From positions 1 through 64,000 of IMG/VR virus record IMGVR_UViG_3300024999_000081: a stretch of 64,000 nucleotides of DNA. One strand, written 5' to 3'. This stretch comes from a virus. Positions 58,483-64,000 of the stretch are shown in pieces (the first letter of the stretch is position 1; each line of letters starts with the position of its first letter). Under the pieces are notes generated by a model that saw only the letters and a program-made list of their open reading frames with translations, made no database searches and was not told the origin of the DNA. A program made the position numbers and the translations under genes.

Positions 58483-59148
58483 ATGATTAAAGTAGAAAAT
58501 ATATCAGTTATGAATTTTGAAAATGCGATTAGAGGAATGAGAAATCCTCTAGAAAGTTGGGATCAATCAGATAGTTATTGGAAATATAACTCTGAGTTAA
58601 GAAGTGGAATGGAGTATATTATTGGCCCAAAAGATATGGAAGTTGCACTTAAACTTATTAAAGCTGGTTCAGATCACTCCAAATTCATTCGTCAAGTGTT
58701 TGTGTCAATGGATATAACCGCTCCTATGTCATGGTGGTGGGACTTCGATACATATAAGGTTTCTACAGTAAGAAATAGCACAAGTAGAATGCATAAATTA
58801 GGAACCAGATTATTAACAATTGATGATTTCAGTTATGATAATGAAGATGGAGAAATAAATATTACTCCATTGAGAAAATATGTAATGGATGATTTAAACA
58901 AACGAATAGTAGAATATCAACAACTCAAAGAAACAGATATTAAATCAGCAATGAAACTATGGAGAGAAATTGTATTTGATTCTCCTCAAAATTATAATTT
59001 TTTATCCACTTGGACTGGAAATTATGAAAATCTTAGAAATGTATATCATGGTAGAAAAAATCACAAGCAAAGAGAATTTCCTGATTTTTGTGAAGTAATT
59101 GAAGGATTGCCATATAGTCAATTAATTACTATTGAGAGGAAGAAATAA
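58483..59148 (+). CDS. conserved phage protein, possible ThyX relative
   Basis: A 221-residue protein behind GAGAGGAAG. 'AIRGMRNPLESWDQSDS', 'KLIKAGSDHSKFIRQVFVSM', 'DITAPMSWWWDFDTYKVSTV' and 'NSTSRMHKL' are conserved in phages. The order of helices and the 'TYKV.TV.NS.S.MH' segment recall flavin-dependent thymidylate synthase ThyX, but the RHRxxS signature is absent. Its location next to dNMP kinase fits nucleotide metabolism. This is inference. Confidence 0.55.
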   Translation: MIKVENISVMNFENAIRGMRNPLESWDQSDSYWKYNSELRSGMEYIIGPKDMEVALKLIKAGSDHSKFIRQVFVSMDITAPMSWWWDFDTYKVSTVRNSTSRMHKLGTRLLTIDDFSYDNEDGEINITPLRKYVMDDLNKRIVEYQQLKETDIKSAMKLWREIVFDSPQNYNFLSTWTGNYENLRNVYHGRKNHKQREFPDFCEVIEGLPYSQLITIERKK

Positions 59149-59149
59149 T

Positions 59150-59671
59150 ATGGATATAATAATATTTGGTCAAATGGGGGCAGGAAAAAGCACTGTAGCA
59201 AATTATTTAAGAGATAAATATGGTTATTCTAAATTTTCTCTTGGTTCTAAGATACATAGTGAATGTAAAACACATGGAAATGAAACTCGAACAGAAATGC
59301 AAAGTTATGGTCAGGCAATGCGTAATATATTTGGAATTGATGTATGGTGTAATTATGTTAATAATAAGACATTTGATACAGACAGAGTAGTTATTGACGA
59401 TGCTAGACAACTCAATGAATACGATTACTTTAAGAATTTAGAATATCTAACGGTAGCAATTGTAGCAGATGATGATAAAAGAATCGAAAGACTTAAAAAT
59501 AGAGTTGGCTATGTTGTTGATCCTAATACTTTTAATCACGAAACTGAGGTTCAGGCTAGAGCATGTATTAATAAATGTGAAATAAAAATCTATAATAATT
59601 CAGACGATATTAAAGAATTAATTGAAGCAATTGAATATAAATTAGGTGAATATTTAGGAGGCAAGATTTAA
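59150..59671 (+). CDS. deoxynucleoside monophosphate kinase-like
   Basis: A 173-residue P-loop protein. ATG 59150 behind GAGAGGAAG; Walker A 'GQMGAGKST' (about 7-15), acceptor-binding region 'FSLGSKIHSEC', LID-type 'RIERLKNR'. It fits the phage dNMP kinase/AAA family converting dNMPs to dNDPs with ATP. It overlaps the next gene by 1 base (TAATG), a translation-coupled pair. Confidence 0.8.
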   Translation: MDIIIFGQMGAGKSTVANYLRDKYGYSKFSLGSKIHSECKTHGNETRTEMQSYGQAMRNIFGIDVWCNYVNNKTFDTDRVVIDDARQLNEYDYFKNLEYLTVAIVADDDKRIERLKNRVGYVVDPNTFNHETEVQARACINKCEIKIYNNSDDIKELIEAIEYKLGEYLGGKI

Positions 59672-60096
59672 TGTATATTTATCTCGCTGGAGCATTAACT
59701 GTACATCATCGCAACAAAGAAATGCATAAAGCAACCAATTGGAGAAATATATTAGATACATGGGCAAACAACAATGATGTAGATACCTATAATCCTGCTA
59801 AAACATTTCTTAAAGAAATTAATCATACATATGATAGTCGAATGTGTGTTGACCAAAACGAATATTATTTGCATAAATGCGACATTATGATTGTTAATTT
59901 AGATGATATAGAATTTAGCCCAGGTACAATTTATGAATTAGTTAGATTTAAAGATATGAGAAAACCTGTTATTGCTTTTGGAAATAAACATTGGAGTCCA
60001 CATATTAATTCATGTATTTCAAATCATTGTGAAAATTTAGATGATGTAATAAAACTTATTTATAACATGTTTGATCAGGGAAACTTGGATATTTAA
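59671..60096 (+). CDS. nucleoside 2-deoxyribosyltransferase-like protein
   Basis: A 141-residue protein with 'YIYLAGALTV', 'NPAK', 'DIMIVNLDDIEFSPGTIYELVRF' and 'KPVIAFG', the Nuc_deoxyrib_tr/DUF4406 pattern (nucleotide-binding Rossmann-like fold). Such enzymes exchange or hydrolyse bases of deoxynucleosides or dNMP; here probably nucleotide salvage. The start overlaps the kinase stop. Confidence 0.75.
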   Translation: MYIYLAGALTVHHRNKEMHKATNWRNILDTWANNNDVDTYNPAKTFLKEINHTYDSRMCVDQNEYYLHKCDIMIVNLDDIEFSPGTIYELVRFKDMRKPVIAFGNKHWSPHINSCISNHCENLDDVIKLIYNMFDQGNLDI

Positions 60097-60118
60097 TATT
60101 TATTAAAAGGAGAAATAA

Positions 60119-60553
60119 ATGAAAGAAAACTATAAAGAAATACATAAAATGTGTAATATGTGTGATAGAGCGAAGAATAGTTCTTGTAACTTCCCATGTA
60201 ATGATTATGCAGATTATATGTATAATCAATCGCTGAAAAACAATATCAATGATGATGTATCAGATGATTTATTGAAAAATAATAATTGTGTCAATGATAT
60301 ATCAGATTTTATTGAATATGATGTTTCTGATAATGAATGGATTAGGTTAATTAATAAAGAAATTCCCATTATAGATATACTAGATGAAAATGCTTTCTAT
60401 GAGTATCTTGAAACAGAAAATACAAGATATTGTAAACAAGAGGTATTGTGTCCTGAATGTAGAGGAAAACTTGTAGAGAAGATTGAATATGAAGAAATTT
60501 GGGGTAGTCGCAGGGAATCTGAGAGATACTTAATTTGTGAGAACGGATGTTAA
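60119..60553 (+). CDS. protein with N- and C-terminal Cys clusters
   Basis: A 144-residue protein: N-terminal C-N-M-C, C-N-F-P-C, an acidic middle (NDDVSDDLL) and a C-terminal C-P-E-C...C-x3-C zinc ribbon. Acidic overall. Function unknown. Site AAAAGGAG. Confidence 0.6.
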   Translation: MKENYKEIHKMCNMCDRAKNSSCNFPCNDYADYMYNQSLKNNINDDVSDDLLKNNNCVNDISDFIEYDVSDNEWIRLINKEIPIIDILDENAFYEYLETENTRYCKQEVLCPECRGKLVEKIEYEEIWGSRRESERYLICENGC

Positions 60554-60578
60554 AATAAAATTTTAGGAGGAATTCAAT

Positions 60579-61037
60579 ATGACAATGACAAAATATGAAA
60601 CAATGTGTGATACATATAAACATAAACAATTGGTAAATAAATATATGAATCAAGTAATAAAATCTTTATCAGAAAGAGCAATTAATCATGACAATTCAAA
60701 ATTAGAGGACGTAGAAGTTGATATTTTTACGGAATATACTCCTAAATTATCTAAATCAACATATGGGAGTGAGGAGTATTATCAATTTCTTAAAGAAATG
60801 AAACCTGCATTGGATCATCATTATGCTAAAAATTTACATCATCCCGAACACTACCCTAATGGAGTTAAGGATATGACATTGATTGATTTAATTGAAATGA
60901 TATGTGATTGGAAGGCATCTACTATGAGACACAATGATGGAAACATTTTGACTAGTATTGATAAAAATCAAGATAGGTTTGGTTATTCAAGTGATATGGC
61001 AGGGTGCTTTAAGAATACTGTTAAGTTGTTTGAATAG
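60579..61037 (+). CDS. DUF5662 family protein
   Basis: A 152-residue protein behind TTAGGAGG. Conserved His/Asp: 'NHDNSKLEDVE', 'YGSEEYYQFLKEM', 'LDHHYAKNLHHPEHYPNG', 'LIDLIEMICDWKAS', 'DRFGYSS': the DUF5662 pattern (HD-like helical fold with probable metal site). Phosphohydrolase activity is suspected for the family but unproven. Last plus-strand gene before convergent minus-strand genes; a run of eight G (61037-61044) begins at its stop. Confidence 0.8.
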   Translation: MTMTKYETMCDTYKHKQLVNKYMNQVIKSLSERAINHDNSKLEDVEVDIFTEYTPKLSKSTYGSEEYYQFLKEMKPALDHHYAKNLHHPEHYPNGVKDMTLIDLIEMICDWKASTMRHNDGNILTSIDKNQDRFGYSSDMAGCFKNTVKLFE

Positions 61038-61064
61038 GGGGGGGATGTTAACAATCAGAATGAT

Positions 61065-61265
61065 TCATAATCTCTCCCTAATAACCCTATTTTTAAAATT
61101 TTCTAAATTAGGTTCTAAATTATTAAGAAAACTAGTTATTGCTATCTCTTTAGCAATAACTTTCATTCTTTCACTTACTGGGATTTCCATTTCTTCAACT
61201 GAATTAATTAATTCTAAATATGAATCTTTACATTCTTTTAGTTCCCATGTTTTTTGTCTTTGCAT
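61065..61265 (-). CDS. small coiled-coil protein
   Basis: A 66-residue minus-strand protein; ATG at 61265 follows GGGAGGATTTAA. Helical, acidic and basic mix ('WELKECKDSYLELINSVEEM'). Adjacent to the origin and transcribed in the same direction as the initiator, so possibly a replication or copy-number accessory protein. Confidence 0.6.
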   Translation of the reverse strand: MQRQKTWELKECKDSYLELINSVEEMEIPVSERMKVIAKEIAITSFLNNLEPNLENFKNRVIRERL

Positions 61266-61277
61266 TTAAATCCTCCC

Positions 61278-61454
61278 TGTGGATAACTCTCCTTCTAAAT
61301 GGTAATAATAGTAAGATATATACACCTTGTATTAGTTTCTTTTGTGAGTCTAAAATTTAGACTGGTCGGGTATAAAACTTAGACGGGTCAAGATTTTAGA
61401 CAGGTGTTTTCTGTGGATAAATAGCTATAAACCAGTATAAAAATTAGACAGGTT
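61278..61454. other. putative replication origin: iterons and DnaA boxes
   Basis: Four direct copies of TTAGAC-N-GGT start at 61357, 61379, 61396 and 61444, and an inverted copy (AGTCTAA) is at 61347; the first pair forms GTCTAAAATTTAGAC. Two perfect DnaA boxes (TGTGGATAA, the complement of TTATCCACA) lie at 61278-61286 and 61412-61420. The block sits between two minus-strand genes, next to the RepO-like gene. Confidence 0.7.
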
Positions 61455-61464
61455 GACATTTCAA

Positions 61465-61854
61465 TTACTCCCTTTCTTCCATCATTTTTTCATATAATTT
61501 ATCTGCACTAATTACCCCTTCTTTAAAAGATTGTTCAACAATTTCTGTCTCTTCTGAACATAGAAAAATCATCTTTTTGATATTGCCATTTACACCTGCA
61601 CTAGCTGTCCACACATAACCATTCTCTTCTAGCCAATTTAAACCATTGATACAAGATTGGCGAGATAGTCCTGTAAGTTTAATCAATTGAGATATACTGA
61701 TCCAATCTCCTGTCTTGGCAAAACCCCATGTTTTTCTAATCATCAATAAATAAACCTTTAAAGCAGAGAAATTACTTATTCTAGGTATTAACTCGTCAAA
61801 TACAATATTAGGGACTTCCATGTAATTCTTCTGTGGTTTTGGCAATCTAAACAT
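61465..61854 (-). CDS. RepO-like replication initiator (winged helix)
   Basis: A 129-residue minus-strand protein. ATG 61854 is chosen because it lies 9 bases after AAAGAGG; the earlier ATG 61863 abuts that site. 'NYMEVPNIVFDELIPRISNFSALKVYLLMIRKTWGF...DWISISQLIKLTGLSRQSC' matches the N-terminal winged helix of phage replication protein O and plasmid initiators. It likely binds the adjacent iterons. The C-terminal part is short, so loading of the helicase may need another protein. Confidence 0.75.
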   Translation of the reverse strand: MFRLPKPQKNYMEVPNIVFDELIPRISNFSALKVYLLMIRKTWGFAKTGDWISISQLIKLTGLSRQSCINGLNWLEENGYVWTASAGVNGNIKKMIFLCSEETEIVEQSFKEGVISADKLYEKMMEERE

Positions 61855-61923
61855 GTTTATCATCCTCTTTCAAGCAATAAAAATAGCAATGCTAGAGGAC
61901 TATACAAAAATTTCTTTTTTTGA

Positions 61924-62009
61924 TATAATGAATATATAGAAATTTCATCTAGTCTTCTGGGTCTCCTAAAGCGATGTGTCGGCAAAACTCTACGCTTTAG
62001 GAGATTTTT
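61924..62009 (+). ncRNA. candidate small RNA opposite the initiator leader
   Basis: On the plus strand an extended -10 (TGA-TATAAT, TATAAT 61924-61929) with TATACA 17 bases upstream is followed about 30 bases later by a perfect 12-bp stem TCTCCTAAAGCG (61962-61973) / CGCTTTAGGAGA (61993-62004) and TTTTT, an intrinsic terminator. It would make an RNA of about 75 bases. It is antisense to the upstream leader of the initiator gene if that transcript starts right of 62009. Confidence 0.55.
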
Positions 62010-62045
62010 CATTTGCTTTATTAAGTTAATAAATCTAACTCAATA

Positions 62046-62085
62046 AAAAGTTGGCAGTATGTTCTTTTACACACTACCAACTTTT
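62046..62085. terminator. bidirectional terminator-like hairpin
   Basis: AAAAGTTGGCAGTATGT (62046-62062) pairs with ACACACTACCAACTTTT (62069-62085) with two mismatches; A-tract on one side and T-tract on the other. Confidence 0.5.
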
Positions 62086-62152
62086 GACATTCTTTGTTTA
62101 ATTAATACCAAAATATAGACTTGATTTTTTTCTATATCTGACTATAATTAAT

Positions 62153-62211
62153 ATCAAGAGCGTCAAGTAAATGTTGTGTTGGAACATTACTTGATCAAGA
62201 GCCTGTCAAGT
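62153..62211. repeat. direct and inverted repeats near the origin
   Basis: ATCAAGAGC followed by TCAAGT occurs at 62153-62168 and 62194-62211. Between them TCAAGTAAATGTT (62163-62175) pairs with AACATTACTTGA (62183-62194) with one bulge. Role unknown; could be part of copy control or transfer origin. Confidence 0.5.
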
Positions 62212-62313
62212 CCTTGCAAGACATGATGGGCTTTGCTTATTTTATTGAGTTAATTTGTTAGAGTTATATATTCGACACGCTATGTCAAATCTCCTTTTAA
62301 GTATACATGAAAT

Positions 62314-62352
62314 TTGTCCACAGGTATATATGTCTAGAAAATTTTATCCACA
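62314..62352. other. DnaA box pair
   Basis: TTGTCCACA (62314-62322, one mismatch) and TTATCCACA (62344-62352, perfect). They lie upstream of the initiator gene and with the boxes at 61278 and 61412 bracket it, typical of an origin region. The whole 61864-62447 stretch has no protein gene. Confidence 0.65.
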
Positions 62353-62392
62353 TGTGTATAACTCATAAGGCCCAAATAAAAAACGAAAAAAT

Positions 62393-62424
62393 AAGCACTA
62401 TCTAAAATTAAATAGATAGTGCTT
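62393..62424 (-). terminator. intrinsic terminator of the coiled-coil gene
   Basis: AAGCACTATCTA (62393-62404) and TAGATAGTGCTT (62413-62424) form a perfect 12-bp stem. Read on the minus strand it is followed by a T-rich tract (TATTTTTTCGTTTTTT). Confidence 0.75.
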
Positions 62425-62447
62425 TTATAAATTCAACCAAATTCATA

Positions 62448-63269
62448 TCACCTGACATTCAGTGGCAACCATATTTTCTCCTTAATTTCTAATCTTTCAT
62501 TTTCTCTTTTCATCTCATTAATCCTATTATCACATTCATCTTTCATTTCTTGTCTCATTGCCCTTAATTCCAATATATAACTTTCTCTCAATTCATTAAT
62601 CTCCTTCAATCTATCCTGCTTTGATTCAACCAATTGCCCTTCTAAAAACACTGATTTATTCTCAGATTCCTTTAATTGAAGTTGCAAATACTTGTTAGAA
62701 TCTTCTAATTCACCAATTGAAAATTCTAATTCATCTACAGCCCCGATTCTTTTTCTCATTTCATCATTTTCTAACCTTAATGTTTCAATCAAATAATTTG
62801 AGTTATTATGTCCGGCCTCTAACTCAATATTTCTTTTGGATAAAGTCTCCGACTTATCTTCTGCTTCTTTTCTTGCTTTATCAGAATCCTTTTTGTTGTT
62901 TTCAGCAATATCAATTCTTTCTCTTAGAGAATCTAAAGTTGTTTTAAAATCATTTGTTAAAGTTTGAACTGTTTCCATATGGAATTTCTTTTGGTCTGCT
63001 TCACTACGAGTAATCTCTGTAAACATTTGAATTATACGTTCAGTGTGTTCTTTCATTTTCAACATGTTTGGAGTTATAAGTTCAGATATTCCACCTGATT
63101 CTGCTTCTAGTTGATCTTTCTTTAATCTTATTATATCTAAAAACAAATCTTTTGATTTCAAACCTGTACGAGCCTGAAGTGAATCCCATTCAGTTTTACC
63201 TTCTTCATTGTCTAACCGGATTGATAGGGTAGAAGAGGATGGTTTTCTTTGCTCTTCGGAATCGCTCAT
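62448..63269 (-). CDS. RHH plus coiled-coil DNA-binding protein, probable partition adaptor
   Basis: A 273-residue minus-strand protein; ATG 63269 follows TTAGGAGG. Residues about 13-55 look like a ribbon-helix-helix fold (strand STLSIRLD, then two helices around TEWDSLQART and SKDLFLDIIRLKKD). A long coiled coil runs from about 75 to 265. It is divergent from the parM-like gene and shares its repeat-rich promoter region, so it may play the ParR or KfrA-type role linking centromere to filament. The large coiled coil is unlike classical ParR (about 100-130 residues). Confidence 0.6.
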   Translation of the reverse strand: MSDSEEQRKPSSSTLSIRLDNEEGKTEWDSLQARTGLKSKDLFLDIIRLKKDQLEAESGGISELITPNMLKMKEHTERIIQMFTEITRSEADQKKFHMETVQTLTNDFKTTLDSLRERIDIAENNKKDSDKARKEAEDKSETLSKRNIELEAGHNNSNYLIETLRLENDEMRKRIGAVDELEFSIGELEDSNKYLQLQLKESENKSVFLEGQLVESKQDRLKEINELRESYILELRAMRQEMKDECDNRINEMKRENERLEIKEKIWLPLNVR

Positions 63270-63318
63270 TGATTAATTCCTCCTAAATTTGTTTTTGGAT
63301 TTTAGGTTATATGAAATA

Positions 63319-63382
63319 TGTTTACATTTTAGGTGGATATAACGGTAGGTTTACGTTGTTTACAAGTAAACATTTGTTTACA
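63319..63382. repeat. TGTTTACA repeats, candidate centromere/operator
   Basis: TGTTTACA occurs at 63319-63326, 63357-63364 and 63375-63382; GGTTTACG at 63348-63355 and the inverted form AGTAAACA at 63365-63372. They lie in the 275-base gap between the divergent RHH/coiled-coil and ParM-like genes. Confidence 0.6.
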
Positions 63383-63469
63383 TTATGATTTGTATTGATT
63401 ATATCAAGGATTATTGGATTAGGCAAGTAGGAGGATTTTATTCTTATGTCACATAAAAATGTGTTGCAA

Positions 63470-63521
63470 AGTGTGATATTAACCTATATACTAAGCTTAA
63501 CAGCATATCAATCATCACACT
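63470..63521 (+). promoter_or_regulatory. 8-bp inverted repeat in the parM leader
   Basis: AGTGTGAT (63470-63477) and ATCACACT (63514-63521) are inverted, 15 bases upstream of the parM-like ribosome binding site. Confidence 0.4.
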
Positions 63522-63544
63522 AAAATATTAAGGAGGAATTATAA

Positions 63545-64000
63545 ATGGTTCAAGTAATACCTATTGATACGGGCCGAAGTTCTACTAAACTTATAAATGG
63601 AGTGTCTTTTAGATCAGTGGTTGGTGAATGGCATCATAGAGAAATTTCTGATAATGAGGAATACGAAGTAATTATTGATGGTGAAAAGTATTTTGTTGGT
63701 CAGCTTGCCATAGATGAATCAATTGCCCCAGTGGAATTTAATACATCTTCGAAGATAACCAATGAGAACAAAGTCCTTTTTCTAACTGGTGTTGCTCTAT
63801 CGGCAGTTGAAAATGATGAAGATACTAGTCTTTTTGTTGTAACTGGTGTACCTGTTGATATGTTTAATGTGGCAACAAAGACTGCATTAGAAAACTTATT
63901 ATATGGAGAGTATAATATTAGAGTTAATGATAAACATATCAAGAAGTTATGTATTGATAGTGTTACAATTGTCCCTGAAGGGGTCGCAGCTTATCAATAT
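63545..64000 (+). CDS. ParM-like actin ATPase (N-terminal part)
   Basis: The frame starts at ATG 63545 behind AAGGAGG and is open to the window edge (152 codons). 'VIPIDTGRSSTKLING' is the phosphate-1 loop of the actin/ParM superfamily (D-x-G-x4-K), followed by beta strands, 'YFVGQLAIDE', 'LFVVTGVP' and 'VTIVPEGVAA' (the connecting segment before phosphate-2). It forms filaments that push replicon copies apart. The adaptor is probably the divergent coiled-coil gene. Confidence 0.8.
   Translation, partial: MVQVIPIDTGRSSTKLINGVSFRSVVGEWHHREISDNEEYEVIIDGEKYFVGQLAIDESIAPVEFNTSSKITNENKVLFLTGVALSAVENDEDTSLFVVTGVPVDMFNVATKTALENLLYGEYNIRVNDKHIKKLCIDSVTIVPEGVAAYQY

Noticed and set aside
61037-61044. 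Run of eight G at the convergent gene junction
   Set aside because: Striking in AT-rich DNA but with no partner sequence or motif; only a possible sequencing weak point.
1-64000. tRNA, rRNA or CRISPR array
   Set aside because: I saw no cloverleaf with a GTTCGAATC-type T arm, no rRNA-like sequence and no regularly spaced identical repeats; the iterons and TGTTTACA repeats are too short and irregular for CRISPR.

Overview
The window is very AT-rich and almost all of its genes lie on the + strand. They are short, tightly packed and preceded by strong AAGGAGG- or AAAGAAGG-type ribosome binding sites. This points to a large mobile replicon of a low-GC Gram-positive bacterium (Bacillota; Bacillus, Paenibacillus or Brevibacillus-like by general character). 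The replicon carries a phage-type DNA replication module together with a plasmid-type origin and an actin-like partition locus, so a plasmid-like phage (phage-plasmid) or very large phage is the best reading. No capsid, tail, terminase or lysis gene is recognisable here, so a large non-phage plasmid is not excluded.

Layout. 1-13.2 kb: small accessory genes, a YqeY-like gene, two DHH phosphoesterase paralogues and an NAD-dependent DNA ligase. 13.2-17.7 kb: an isolated small gene with its own promoter and terminator, a PcfJ-like gene, a lipoprotein and small zinc proteins. 17.7-21.7 kb: a methyltransferase-like protein followed by a SNF2 helicase, behind a promoter set inside an inverted repeat. 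21.7-34.0 kb: many small genes, lipoproteins and a TerD-TerD-TerC cluster. 34.1-46.4 kb: the replication core (ssDNA-binding-like protein behind a leader-peptide/hairpin element, RecA-like ATPase, DnaB-type helicase, primase, HNH endonuclease, PD-(D/E)XK nuclease, family B polymerase, RecD2-type helicase). 46.4-52.5 kb: B12-dependent ribonucleotide reductase carrying an intein, a Nudix protein and an HNH endonuclease. 52.5-58.4 kb: small accessory genes, many of them broken. 58.5-61.0 kb: nucleotide-metabolism genes. 61.0-64.0 kb: minus-strand genes, a RepO-like winged-helix protein beside iterons and DnaA boxes, a ribbon-helix-helix/coiled-coil protein, repeats, and the start of a ParM-like actin gene running off the window.

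How it works together: the replicon appears to supply its own initiation (iterons plus RepO-like protein plus host DnaA), fork machinery, precursor supply (ribonucleotide reductase, dNMP kinase, deoxyribosyltransferase-like and Nudix proteins), ligation and partition. Two things stand out. First, the leader of the ssDNA-binding-like gene encodes a short peptide with a Pro-Pro-Pro run lying exactly over the arm of a 15-bp hairpin that would mask the gene's ribosome binding site. Second, about fifteen small accessory genes carry near-cognate start codons (ATA, ATT, ACG), in-frame stops or single-base frameshifts, while all large core genes are intact. Family names are from recognition of motifs by eye; no database search was possible.
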